From contig JAENZX010000004.1 of NCBI GenBank assembly GCA_016841045.1, positions 124,001-188,000 on the forward strand: a DNA stretch of 64,000 nucleotides. The letters are read 5' to 3'. Every line of letters starts with the position of its first letter. Positions within the stretch are counted from its first letter, which is position 1. The notes under the pieces are model-generated. The model had not been told where the DNA came from, did not search any database, and was given only the letters and a program-made list of their open reading frames with translations. This DNA is from Thermincola carboxydiphila. Its GTDB lineage: Bacteria > Bacillota > Thermincolia > Thermincolales > UBA2595. The translations under genes were made by a program, and so were the position numbers. Of this stretch, positions 9,322 to 18,203 are shown piece by piece.

Positions 9322-11292
9322 TTAATTTTCCAGCGTACCTGTCCGGTAAACAACCTCTCCTGTTGAGCGTAAGCTATATCCCCCGAGGCTCTCAACACTT
9401 CTCTTGAAATGGGAATCATTCATTACTTCAAGAAGAGTGGAAATATACGATGTATCCCAGTATTCTTCGGGAATAGCTAAATCATAGCGTTCTTCTGTTA
9501 CAGGTATAAAGTCCAGGTTGAGGGCATTGGCCGCCGCCAGGATGCCTAAACCAACATCAGCACTGCCACCTGCTACTGCTGCAGCTACTGCCATATGAGT
9601 GTATTCCTCCCGGTCGTAACCCTCTACATGGTTAGGTTCAATACCTTCCCTGCGCAGGTGGTAATCCAGCAGGAGCCGCGTACCGGCACCTTTCTGCCGG
9701 TTAACGAATTTTACGTCAGGCCCTGCCAGGTCTGTAAAACTCCTTATAGACCGCGGGTTTCCTTTAGGTACAATGAATCCCTGCTGCCTATACAGCAAAT
9801 TAACAAGAACCACAGGTATCCCCGGCAGCAGTTTCTTTAAATATGAAACATTATACTCCCCTGTCTCCTCGTCAAGGAGGTGTATACCCGCAAGGTGGGC
9901 TTCCCGCCTTCTAAGGGCCAGCAGCCCTCCCAAACTCCCCACATGGGCGGAAGATAGGCTCCTGCCAGGAAAATTCTGCCTTAGAAAGTTTGCAAGTATA
10001 TCCAGCGATACATCATGGCTGCCAATAATAACTGTTGTATTATAGATTTCCCTTTTATCTCGCAGGAGTTCGACTTCAATCTCTTCGCCTGCCTCAAACC
10101 CTTCCCTGAGTGTCGGGGCTTTTAGGATGCCGTCAGCCCTGATCATTGAAGTAAGCACTCCGGCTCCTCTCGATATCGGTGTAGCAATAGTCTTGTCGCC
10201 CACTCTGCCCAGTTTAACACGTACGAATTCGTCTACTCCCTGAGGGGATATAAGCTTACGGGATAGGAGAGCTTTCATTGTTGCCCCCTTAGTAGGTGAA
10301 GCACCAGCCATACTCTCAATTACCGGTTTAACAAACAGTTCGCTGTTTAATACTGCCGAAACAGGATAACCGGGAATTCCGATAACAGGCTTATCTTGAA
10401 CCACTCCCAAAATAACCGGTTTGCCGGGTTTGATTGCCACCCCGTGAATTACAACCTCACCCAGCTCCCTGATAATAGAGGAGGTAAAATCCTCAGAGCC
10501 TGCAGACGAACCCGCGTTGACTACAACTACATCAGATTCCTGTACAGCCCTGTATATTTTTTCTTTCAGCAAAGGGTAAGAGTCTACAGTAATGTCATAT
10601 CTTATAGGGTCGGCACCCCATTGTTTAACCAGTCCTCCAATAACCCTTGAGTTATATTCTATGATATCACCCGACTTAAGTTCCGACCCTGGCTGAACCA
10701 GTTCGGTTCCTGTCGGTAAAATTGCGACTACCGGGCGCTTTCGCACTAAAATCTCCGTTAATCCACCGGCAAGAATACCTCCAATATCTACAGGACGAAG
10801 CAAGTGATTAGCAGGAACTATCATCTCTGTAGCCACGATATCTTCGCCCATTGGACGTATATGCTGCCATGGAGCTGCTGCAGAAATAATCTCAGCCTCT
10901 TTGTCCGATATAAAATGTACTTGTTCTATCATTATGACCGCGTTACAGCCCTCCGGCAAAGGGTCACCAGTGTCAACTATGAATGCATTGACCCCTACAT
11001 TAAGAATTACCGGAGTTGTTTCACTGGCCTTAAAAGTATCCCCGGCATTGACCGCTATCCCGTCCATGGCAGAAGCATGGTAGTGAGGAGAAGATATCCT
11101 GGCAAATACAGGTTCAGCCGTCACTCTGCCCAAGGCATCGTCTACTGGTATAATTTCGCCTTCAAGAGGCAGTATTGCATTTAGTTCCCGCAGTCTGCCA
11201 AAATATTTTTCTACAGTCTCTTCCAGCGGGGTATTATCGAGGTAAACATTTCTTTTAGTCAAAGTCTTCACCAGCCTGTCAGCAGCAGTCAT
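9322..11292 (-). CDS. MoeA molybdotransferase fused to a periplasmic-binding-like domain
   Basis: This 656-residue fusion has a MoeA domain over about residues 15-415. It shows HASAMDGIAV, GDPLPEGCNAVIMIEQ, ILPTGTELV, NAGSSAGSEDF and GIPGYPVSAV. A COG1910-type periplasmic-binding-like domain covers about residues 420-650, with VIIGSHDVSLDIL, SSAHVGSLGG, NRQKGAGTRLLLDY and SADVGLGI. No signal peptide is present, so the binding domain is cytoplasmic and may sense or hold molybdate, tungstate or a pterin. A second, stand-alone moeA lies directly upstream, which suggests division of labour such as Mo versus W insertion. The start at 11292 has only a poor ribosome-binding site. Confidence 0.9.
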   Translation of the reverse strand: MTAADRLVKTLTKRNVYLDNTPLEETVEKYFGRLRELNAILPLEGEIIPVDDALGRVTAEPVFARISSPHYHASAMDGIAVNAGDTFKASETTPVILNVGVNAFIVDTGDPLPEGCNAVIMIEQVHFISDKEAEIISAAAPWQHIRPMGEDIVATEMIVPANHLLRPVDIGGILAGGLTEILVRKRPVVAILPTGTELVQPGSELKSGDIIEYNSRVIGGLVKQWGADPIRYDITVDSYPLLKEKIYRAVQESDVVVVNAGSSAGSEDFTSSIIRELGEVVIHGVAIKPGKPVILGVVQDKPVIGIPGYPVSAVLNSELFVKPVIESMAGASPTKGATMKALLSRKLISPQGVDEFVRVKLGRVGDKTIATPISRGAGVLTSMIRADGILKAPTLREGFEAGEEIEVELLRDKREIYNTTVIIGSHDVSLDILANFLRQNFPGRSLSSAHVGSLGGLLALRRREAHLAGIHLLDEETGEYNVSYLKKLLPGIPVVLVNLLYRQQGFIVPKGNPRSIRSFTDLAGPDVKFVNRQKGAGTRLLLDYHLRREGIEPNHVEGYDREEYTHMAVAAAVAGGSADVGLGILAAANALNLDFIPVTEERYDLAIPEEYWDTSYISTLLEVMNDSHFKRSVESLGGYSLRSTGEVVYRTGTLEN

Positions 11293-11351
11293 TGAGATTA
11301 TTTAATAATAAAATTATTTTCTCTAAAACCTTTTACTAAAATCAACTAAAA

Positions 11352-12590
11352 TCAGAAGAGAACTACATCAACTTCTTCTCCGGCTTCCACACCTTCTTTA
11401 GCAGCCGGAATGATGACAATACCTTCAGCCTTAACCATTGTTGTTATCAATCCCGATTTGCCCAATATAGGTTCAGCTGTTTTAAACCCTTCTTTTTCGG
11501 CTAGATTTACCCTGATGTAATCCACTCTGCCGCTGGTAGAAGCCATGCTTCTGCCCATTACCGCTCTTAGAGTCCTCCTGTATGGTGCGGAAAACCCTAA
11601 GCCGGAATATGCCCTTATCAGGGGAATCAGGAAGATATCCGCCAGGACCATAGCACTGGCAGGGTGTCCGGGCAGCCCAATCACCGGTTTATTATCAACT
11701 ACACCCAGTATCACCGGTTTTCCCGGTTTTACAGAAACACCGTGGACCAAAACTCCCGGTTTACCAAGAGAATCTATAACTGCCGAACTTACGTCCCGTG
11801 TACCTACAGAGCTTCCACCGGATAAAACCATAATGTCAGTCTCCTGGTAAGCCTTACTTAGAACCTGCTCAAGACTGGCAAAATCGTCTTTGGTAATCCC
11901 AAAACGTAGAGGGAGGCCTCCAACCTGTTCCACCAGTCCGGATATGGCAAAAGAATTGATATCCCTTATTTGACCCGGGCCTGGTATTTTATCCGGCTCT
12001 ACCACTTCATCTCCAGTTGATAGAATAGCCACTCTGGGTTTTCTAACCACACTGCAGGCTGTTATTCCCACACCAGCCATTGCACCCATTTCCTGCGGCC
12101 TGATTATCGTCCCCTCGGCAACCACTGTTTCACCTTTGGCGATATCTTCCCCGCATCGGACCATATTTTCACCGGGTGCAACCGGTTTAATCACAAGAAT
12201 TGTACTCTGATCCAACTGCTCGGTATATTCTATCATTACAACGGCATCTGCCCCAGGGGGCAGCATACCTCCAGTGGAAATTCTAACAGCTTTTCCCGGT
12301 TCAAGGGATATTTCAGCATTCTGTCCCATTAGGACTTCCCCAATTACATCAAGCATTGCCGGCATTGCCTCTGACGCACCAAAAGTGTCCTTGGCCATCA
12401 CAGCATAACCATCCATTGTAGAACGGTCAAAGTCAGGTACATTCACCCCTGATACTAAATTTTCTGCAGCAATCCTGCCCAGGGCTTCTGTAACAGAGAC
12501 AAGTTCAGACTGGGGTGTGGGAAAACTGATATTTTCCCTGAAAATCTCCCATGCCTGTTCAACAGACATAAGCTTGAAAAGTTCGGTCAT
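11352..12590 (-). CDS. moeA: Molybdopterin molybdenumtransferase MoeA
   Basis: This enzyme inserts molybdate into adenylylated molybdopterin with release of AMP. The 412-residue protein has the standard MoeA architecture. The motifs are VPDFDRSTMDGYAV, MLPPGADAVVMIEY, ILSTGDEVV, LSGGSSVGTRD, GLPGHPASAMV and a C-terminal beta-barrel domain. ATG 12590 follows GGAGG. It lies 12 bases after the small first gene of the operon and 59 bases before the moeA-PBP fusion. Confidence 0.95.
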   Translation of the reverse strand: MTELFKLMSVEQAWEIFRENISFPTPQSELVSVTEALGRIAAENLVSGVNVPDFDRSTMDGYAVMAKDTFGASEAMPAMLDVIGEVLMGQNAEISLEPGKAVRISTGGMLPPGADAVVMIEYTEQLDQSTILVIKPVAPGENMVRCGEDIAKGETVVAEGTIIRPQEMGAMAGVGITACSVVRKPRVAILSTGDEVVEPDKIPGPGQIRDINSFAISGLVEQVGGLPLRFGITKDDFASLEQVLSKAYQETDIMVLSGGSSVGTRDVSSAVIDSLGKPGVLVHGVSVKPGKPVILGVVDNKPVIGLPGHPASAMVLADIFLIPLIRAYSGLGFSAPYRRTLRAVMGRSMASTSGRVDYIRVNLAEKEGFKTAEPILGKSGLITTMVKAEGIVIIPAAKEGVEAGEEVDVVLF

Positions 12591-12602
12591 ATTAACCTCC
12601 GA

Positions 12603-12782
12603 TTAGAAGCATCCTAGCTGACATTGTTTAATACGCACGTTTAACTCATCAGCGGCTTTTCCTATTAATAGGAGTTCAACTCCCAGCTCTTTAGCCAGAG
12701 CATGAGCAGCCTCACAGGTTATTCTGCCCTCCGGGGCAGCAGCTTTAACCGCATCTAAAACTTTATTCGGTATCTTGTCCAT
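12603..12782 (-). CDS. Small conserved-looking protein with C-terminal CQLGCF, first gene of the Moco operon
   Basis: This 59-residue ORF is too short for most gene finders. ATG 12782 is preceded by a strong AAGGAGG. The sequence looks like a small helix-turn-helix (RITCEAAHALAKELG followed by IGKAADELNVRI) and ends CQLGCF, with three cysteines in all. I recall similar small proteins ending in QLGCF near molybdenum genes in other anaerobes, but cannot verify this here. It lies between the Moco riboswitch and moeA, only 12 bases from moeA, so it is co-regulated with cofactor synthesis. Possible roles are a metal- or thiol-binding regulator or chaperone. Confidence 0.82.
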   Translation of the reverse strand: MDKIPNKVLDAVKAAAPEGRITCEAAHALAKELGVELLLIGKAADELNVRIKQCQLGCF

Positions 12783-12847
12783 TTGAAAAAACCTCCTTAA
12801 ATTTTAAACTTTTTGATTCTTTTTAGATTCCATATTTTTAGATTCCA

Positions 12848-12879
12848 TATAAAAATAAAGACACCCTGGAAAGGGTGCT
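12848..12879 (-). terminator. Terminator of the Moco riboswitch expression platform
   Basis: On the minus strand GCACCC-TTTCC-AGGGTGT is followed by TTTATTTTTAT. The sequence CCTTTCC inside this hairpin is exactly complementary to GGAAAGG at the 3' side of the aptamer, so the two structures are mutually exclusive. That is a classic attenuation switch. Confidence 0.8.
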
Positions 12880-12894
12880 TTAAATAGCTTTAAT

Positions 12895-13008
12895 CTCCTT
12901 TCCAAATGAGGGAGGCATCGCAGTTTCCCGCAGATACCCTTAACCGGATGTACCGGTTGGAGGCTGGCAATCCATACCTCAAGGCTTAGGATTGAAAGCT
13001 CGGAGTAA
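12895..13008 (-). promoter_or_regulatory. Moco riboswitch (molybdenum cofactor RNA motif)
   Basis: On the minus strand, the leader of the Moco operon contains the 3' signature of the Moco RNA motif: ATGCCTCCC followed by TTTGGAAAGG. I recall the corresponding CGCCTCCC...CTGGAAAGG in the E. coli moaA leader. A helix AACCGG...CCGGTT and a GCGGGAAACTGC hairpin lie in the middle, and CTCC/GGAG can close the outer stem. An intrinsic terminator follows directly. This family is thought to sense Moco or the tungsten cofactor. Here it would control the seven-gene operon downstream. Confidence 0.85.
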
Positions 13009-13040
13009 ATATTCATTTATTTGCTAAGCTGTTATTAAAC

Positions 13041-13069
13041 ATTATATACTGTCTTGTCTTTTTTAGCAA
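13041..13069 (-). promoter_or_regulatory. Promoter of the Moco operon
   Basis: On the minus strand TTGCTA (13069-13064), 17 bases, TATAAT (13046-13041). Transcription would start about 25 bases before the aptamer. Confidence 0.8.
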
Positions 13070-13124
13070 TCTTAATATAGTGTCCTTTTGTAATTTAGAA
13101 AGTAATTAAAAGTAATTAAAAGCA

Positions 13125-13817
13125 TTATATTTTATCCAGCACTCTGGCAATTATAGCTGATACCTCTCCCCAGGTAACCGGCGCGTCGAGATCATGGTCA
13201 CCAAGGATAACCCCCTCCCGTTTTAGCCTTGTATAGTTTTCCTCAGCCCAGTTTGGCTGTTGAACAATAGGAGGGGTAGTAACAAGATTTAGTGCTTTGG
13301 AAATGCCTTCAGCGACAGCTCCGGCAATCCGGCCCAGAAACTCGGGTTCCCGCAGTTTAGCAGCATCTTTTTGGTTATCAATAAATAAATTTTCAAGCAA
13401 AACAGCAGGCATTAAAGTCTGCTTCAGAACAGCGAATTCAGCCTTCTTCATGCCGCGGTCAGGAAACCCGTTTAAGATATAAAAATCAGCTATTGATTTA
13501 TGTATTGTTTCTCTGACAAATATAGTTTCAGCCATTGCATAATTATAAATAAAACTCTCAAACCCTGTACCTCCACCTGCATTTACATGCAGAGAAACAA
13601 ACAAATCTGCTCCCATTCTATTGGCAAATGCAGCTCGTTCAGACAAGCTTACGAATATATCACTGCTTCGTGTTAAGCTTATATCCGCAGTATTTGCCAG
13701 CATCCCTCTGAGTCTAAGGGCTATATCAAGATTTATGTTCTTTTCCTGAAGCCCAAATCCAATAGCTCCTGTGTCATATCCCCCATGGCCTGGGTCTATA
13801 ACGATTTTTTTTGTCAT
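13125..13817 (-). CDS. N-acetylmuramoyl-L-alanine amidase (Amidase_3)
   Basis: This zinc amidase cuts the bond between MurNAc and the stem peptide. The 230-residue protein has the Zn-ligand motifs DPGHGGYDTGAIG near the N-terminus, SLHVNAGGGTGFE in the middle and the catalytic-glutamate region AVLLENLF. There is no signal peptide, so it may be released by lysis, act inside the mother cell during sporulation, or leave by another route. After the catalytic domain comes a tail of about 55 residues that looks like half of an S-layer-homology-like repeat (NYTRLKREGVILGDHD, then VTWGEVSAIIARVL). ATG 13817 follows AGGGGGT; the frame from 13841 is less likely. Confidence 0.9.
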   Translation of the reverse strand: MTKKIVIDPGHGGYDTGAIGFGLQEKNINLDIALRLRGMLANTADISLTRSSDIFVSLSERAAFANRMGADLFVSLHVNAGGGTGFESFIYNYAMAETIFVRETIHKSIADFYILNGFPDRGMKKAEFAVLKQTLMPAVLLENLFIDNQKDAAKLREPEFLGRIAGAVAEGISKALNLVTTPPIVQQPNWAEENYTRLKREGVILGDHDLDAPVTWGEVSAIIARVLDKI

Positions 13818-13896
13818 TTCAGCACCCCCTACGATTAACATTTTATTCGTCGCGTGAGGGATATGTGCAGGACTTGTTAGGCTTCTTTTATAATAA

Positions 13897-13935
13897 CAAA
13901 AAGCAGTAACCTGTTTCGGCTACTGCATTTTTGTA
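13897..13935 (-). terminator. Intrinsic terminator of the phoH-type gene
   Basis: GCAGTA...TACTGC stem with flanking T-runs. On the minus strand the tail is TTTTTGTT. It lies about 20 bases after the PhoH-type stop. Confidence 0.8.
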
Positions 13936-13955
13936 ACACTTTATTAACATAAAAT

Positions 13956-15326
13956 CTAAATCAACTCCGCGGCGATTTGAGCCAGTTCGGAACGCTCACC
14001 TTTCGTGAAGGTTACATGCCCGGCTAATTTAATACCTTTAAACTTTTCAACTACATAAGTCAGACCATTACTATTGGCATCCAGATAAGGATGATCAATC
14101 TGGTGGGGGTCCCCCGTCAGGACCACTTTAGTACCTTCTCCTGCCCTTGTTAGTATTGTCTTAACTTCATGCGGGGTTAGGTTCTGGGCCTCATCAACTA
14201 TCAGGTACTGTCTCGGCATGGTTCTTCCCCTGATATAGGTAATAGCTTCCAGCTCTAACTGGCCTTTTTCCTTAAAATACCGAACCATATTTTCGATATT
14301 TGCAGCCTTGAACTTTTCATCTGTTTTATCTTTCTTAGTTTCTTTTCCTGTGCCAAATATATATTCGAGGTTATCATAGATTGGACTCATCCATGGGCGC
14401 ATTTTTTCTTCTTTATCACCGGGAAGAAATCCAATATCACCGCCCAGTGGGATAACAGGCCTGGTAACAACCAATTTTTTATAGCTCTCACGTTCAATTA
14501 CCTTTTCAAGCCCGGCAGCAACCGCTAACAGAGTTTTGCCGGTGCCTGCCTGCCCCACTAAGGTTACCAGCCCAATACTATCATCCATCAGCAGTTCCAT
14601 GGCATATCGTTGTTCTTTGTTGCGCGCCCTTATTCCAAAAGCTTCCGAAGCCCCGAACAACAAGGGAACCAAACCCTTCTTATCTGCATTAAACCTAGCG
14701 AGAGCGCTTTGACCACTTCCATTTTCGTCTACCAGTGATAAAAACTGGTTTGCATGAAGGACCTGCGGATCATCTTCAGTTTTGTCCCAGGGCAGGAAGT
14801 TATTGCTGTAGAACTGATTTATAATCTGCGAAGAAACTTTTAATTCTACTGCCCCGGTATAGAGTTCTTCGATATTCACTTTGTCAGTCTTGTAATCCTC
14901 GGCTTCTATCCCGGCAACATCTGCCTTGATACGAAGCCAGGTATCCTTTGTGACAAGAACTACTTTACGTTCGGGAAACTCCTCTTGGTACGCTAAAGCA
15001 ACTGCTAAAATGCGATTGTCAGCCTTAAATTTTTCCAGAGCTCCCGAGAGGTTTTCCAATTTCTGGTGGTTTAATTCCACCTTCAGAGTACCTCCATTTT
15101 CCAACTGAACTCCCTCATAAATCTTTCCCTGCTGCCGCAGGTCATCAATAAACCTGGCAACACGGCGGGCATTTCTCCCGACTTCGTCGGGCCTGCGCTT
15201 TTGGTTGTCCATTTCTTCAATTGCTATCAGGGGAATTATTACATCATTATCCTGAAATTTAAATACTGCCTGAGGGTCGTGAAGTAGGACATTGGTGTCA
15301 ATAATAAACATCTTCTTCAAGCACAT
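13956..15326 (-). CDS. PIN domain-PhoH ATPase (YlaK type)
   Basis: The 456-residue protein joins an N-terminal PIN nuclease domain to a PhoH-type P-loop ATPase. The PIN domain covers about residues 5-150: FIIDTNVLLHDP, the acidic residues of AIEEMDNQKRR, and LVTKD. The ATPase covers about residues 220-455: LVGQAGTGKTLLAVA as Walker A, YLIVDEAQNLTPHEVK as Walker B, and VVLTGDPHQIDHPYL. Such proteins are thought to be ATP-driven RNA-unwinding nucleases. It is monocistronic with its own terminator. Confidence 0.93.
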   Translation of the reverse strand: MCLKKMFIIDTNVLLHDPQAVFKFQDNDVIIPLIAIEEMDNQKRRPDEVGRNARRVARFIDDLRQQGKIYEGVQLENGGTLKVELNHQKLENLSGALEKFKADNRILAVALAYQEEFPERKVVLVTKDTWLRIKADVAGIEAEDYKTDKVNIEELYTGAVELKVSSQIINQFYSNNFLPWDKTEDDPQVLHANQFLSLVDENGSGQSALARFNADKKGLVPLLFGASEAFGIRARNKEQRYAMELLMDDSIGLVTLVGQAGTGKTLLAVAAGLEKVIERESYKKLVVTRPVIPLGGDIGFLPGDKEEKMRPWMSPIYDNLEYIFGTGKETKKDKTDEKFKAANIENMVRYFKEKGQLELEAITYIRGRTMPRQYLIVDEAQNLTPHEVKTILTRAGEGTKVVLTGDPHQIDHPYLDANSNGLTYVVEKFKGIKLAGHVTFTKGERSELAQIAAELI

Positions 15327-15444
15327 CGCCGCCTTTCTTTGTCACTTTATATTATTCGACACAGCACGTCCCTTTTCCTTGTAATATCACAATATTTAAT
15401 AAATAGTTAACATAAATAACTGTGTTGTTTTTTGATTTTTTCGT

Positions 15445-17085
15445 TTATTCCTTAGTCTTCGTACCGGGATACAGAAGCTTATGTGTGGTATTTTCAATTA
15501 AGGGTATCTCTATAATATTTTTTATAAAATCTGGACCGTATTTAAACAAATACGGAAATATGTTAAATACACGTTCCTGCATGCTTCTTTTGGGAAATAG
15601 CTGGTTTTCTATGTTGCGATACCTTTTAACCGCCACATCACATGATTTCCGGTGACTTTGACGGGCTTTACGCTCCAAATATGACATCTGGTGCATTAGC
15701 TTCTTAAGGCTCTCCTGACCGTGTTTCTGCAATTCTGAGTCATTGATGGAGATTTTTTCAATAAATTCTTCAAATGATTTAGTCAAATCCCTGGTATAAG
15801 TTTCAAACAAACTGTCAATTCCCACAGAATCCTGTTTTTCCAGGTATTCACTCAGTTTTTTCTCAATACCGTCCGTACCATCATTAAATCTAATTCCGTA
15901 CTTTTCCATGTATTTGGCGGTGGCGCGTTCTAAAATGGTTACATTGGCACGGGGAAATATGATGGGCATTGTCTGCCCAAACAAAGGGTAAATTTCGCGA
16001 TAAAGCGCATAATATGATATTTCTCCCGGCCCGGCTATGTAGGCTATCGTTGGCAGCAGCGCGTCCTGTGCAACCGGACGCAGGATCACATTAGGACTAA
16101 AAATTTCAGGATTAGACTTAGCTGCTTCCAGAAGTTCTTTAAGACTCCAAGCCCCGTTACCGCCTCTAACCTCATACCGGTCCCCCTTCTTTAGGAGAGC
16201 CGACCTTTCTCCGTCAACAAGGATAAACATATTGATGTTTTCTTGTTCTTTTTCTACCTGTGGTACAGCACCAAGTTGACGTACCTTCTCCATTCCTGAC
16301 AGGAGCTTTTCATTAACCCTGTCCGCCTGCTGCAGGAATGACACAAACGTATCGGACCAAAGTCTGCGCAAACCAATATTTAGTGGATTAATCATAACAA
16401 GGCCGCTGCCGTTAAACAGCCAGGTCATTACCGCAGCAAACCAGTCGGCAAGATTATCACTCTGCCTGGCTGACTGGGTAAGGAATGAAATTATTTCATC
16501 CTTCCACTCTGAGGGGTTTGTGGAAACCCTAAGCTCTTCTATTAAGTCATAAACTGCTTCCGTTACAGGAATATGCCCTACCGGATATTTACCTGCCGGA
16601 GTATAGTTCAAACACAAACGAATTAATTCCTGTTCCTTGTTTAAAAGGTTTAGGTGATCTACCTCCGCATAATCATGGTCTTCCGCAGCAACCCAAAACA
16701 TCGGTACTACATTTTTTCCCAGCCGGGAAGCAGACTCTCTGGCCAGTTGAATAGCGGTTACTGCCTTGTAGATAGTATACAGCGGTCCTGTCAAAACACC
16801 GGCCTGCTGTCCTGTTACAACTACAACAGTGCCGGATTCTTTAAGCCTCTCAATATTTGCCGTGGTCTCAGCACCGCAGCCAAGCGATTCATTATATTCC
16901 TTCAGAATTCGAACCAGCTCGTGTCTGTCATTATTATATTCCCGCATAACGAGGTCATATCTTTCTACAAAGGATTCTGCGCTATGCGGATTATGTTCAA
17001 ACAGGCTGCCCATTCTGCCAAAATCGTTCAGATAGTTGTTTAACAACGGACTGCCGTAGTCATAAGGAACCTCTTTAATTTTCAA
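15445..17085 (-). CDS. bshC: Putative cysteine ligase BshC (bacillithiol synthesis)
   Basis: BshC adds cysteine to glucosaminyl-malate in the last step of bacillithiol synthesis in Bacillota. The 546-residue length fits. The motifs VTGQQAGVLTGPLYTIYKA and WVAAEDHDYAEVDHL, the IPVTEAVY region, the FPRANVTILE segment and the C-terminal coiled coil are those of the family. bshA and bshB are not in the window. It follows selD by 22 bases, and a thiol-making enzyme beside selenium genes suggests a link to thiol-selenium handling, but this is only inference. Confidence 0.92.
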   Translation of the reverse strand: MKIKEVPYDYGSPLLNNYLNDFGRMGSLFEHNPHSAESFVERYDLVMREYNNDRHELVRILKEYNESLGCGAETTANIERLKESGTVVVVTGQQAGVLTGPLYTIYKAVTAIQLARESASRLGKNVVPMFWVAAEDHDYAEVDHLNLLNKEQELIRLCLNYTPAGKYPVGHIPVTEAVYDLIEELRVSTNPSEWKDEIISFLTQSARQSDNLADWFAAVMTWLFNGSGLVMINPLNIGLRRLWSDTFVSFLQQADRVNEKLLSGMEKVRQLGAVPQVEKEQENINMFILVDGERSALLKKGDRYEVRGGNGAWSLKELLEAAKSNPEIFSPNVILRPVAQDALLPTIAYIAGPGEISYYALYREIYPLFGQTMPIIFPRANVTILERATAKYMEKYGIRFNDGTDGIEKKLSEYLEKQDSVGIDSLFETYTRDLTKSFEEFIEKISINDSELQKHGQESLKKLMHQMSYLERKARQSHRKSCDVAVKRYRNIENQLFPKRSMQERVFNIFPYLFKYGPDFIKNIIEIPLIENTTHKLLYPGTKTKE

Positions 17086-17107
17086 AAATACTCACCCTTT
17101 TTACCAG

Positions 17108-18166
17108 TTAAGGCAGGTTTGTAACAATTATTTTACCGCTGCCTGCACCGACCTCACCAACGACAGCTGCTTCCCGGACACCACGGTCGGCAAGCTCTTT
17201 CATAAGCTGTTGACTCTTGTGACCGGGTACCGAAATCAAAAGCCCGCCTGAGGTGGTAGCATCAGTCAAAACAAGCCTGTCTTCCTCCAAAACATTTTGT
17301 TTAAAGTCAACAAACTGGCTTATATACTTCAGGTTTCCCCGTGTTCCCTCCGGTACGATACCCATTTTAGTATATTCGCGGGCCCCTTTAAGGACCGGTA
17401 CCAACTCAGACCAAATTGTCATTGAAACGCTACTTCCCCGGGCCATTTCAGAAGCATGTCCCAGCAGGCCAAAACCTGTAATATCGGTACATCCATTTAC
17501 TCCAACCTCAGCCATAGCTTCCGCCGCATTTTTATTGAGGGTAGCCATAACCTGTATAACATTGTCAATTTCCTCCTGTGATGCAAGCTCCCCTTTAATG
17601 GCTGTTGTAATAATACCGGTGCCAATAGGTTTGGTAAGCACCAGAACATCGCCTGGCCTCGCTCCGGCATTTGTCAGAACTTTTTCGGGATGAACTACCC
17701 CTGTAACAGACAAGCCATATTTCGGTTCATTGTCCTCCACCGAATGGCCCCCTAAAAGAATGGCTCCAGCTTCCTTTATTTTATCTGCCCCACCTCTTAA
17801 AATGTCTGCCAGAACCTTCAATTCCAGCTTCTTTGTCGGAAAACAGATGATATTCATAGCCGTCAGAGGCTTTCCTCCCATCGCGTATACATCACTAAGG
17901 GAATTGGCAGCAGCAATCTGCCCGTAAAAATACGGGTCATCAACAATCGGTGTGAAAAAATCTACAGTTTGAATCATGGCTATATCATCATTGATACGGT
18001 ACACCCCGGCATCATCACTTGTATCCAGCCCCACCAGCAGGTTTGGGTCAGGCTCCCCCGGCGGAAGCATACTGAGAACTTCGGCAAGGTCCTCCGGACC
18101 AATTTTGGCTGCTCAGCCTGCTGAACACGATAATGATGTAAGGGTATAAATTTCTTTCTTTGTCAT
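17108..18166 (-). CDS. selD: Selenide, water dikinase SelD, itself a selenoprotein (Sec18)
   Basis: SelD makes selenophosphate from selenide and ATP, the selenium donor for selenocysteine. The full gene is 352 residues from ATG 18166. An in-frame TGA at 18115-18113 (codon 18) falls in the active-site motif CSAGU-AAKIGPEDL, where other SelD proteins have Cys or Sec, so it is read as selenocysteine. A SECIS-like hairpin follows the TGA. Downstream are LLVGLDTSDDAGVYR, VDFFTPIVDDPYFYGQIAAAN and ILLGGHSVEDNEPKYG, all typical. Conventional calling would start at 18070 and lose the catalytic residue. It sits between selA and bshC on the same strand. Confidence 0.96.
18085..18115 (-). promoter_or_regulatory. 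bSECIS element of selD
   Basis: Twelve bases after the UGA (18115-18113) on the minus strand, GGTCC-GGA-GGACC (18100-18088) can form a hairpin. Position and size match bacterial SECIS elements bound by SelB. Confidence 0.75.
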
Positions 18167-18203
18167 TGAAAACGCCTCGTTTCTTAGTCAGTTCCTGGTT
18201 AAA

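Noticed and set aside
17108-18070. selD beginning at ATG 18070
   Set aside because: This start would delete the catalytic site and the N-terminal region. The upstream in-frame sequence across the UGA gives a complete SelD with a ribosome-binding context.
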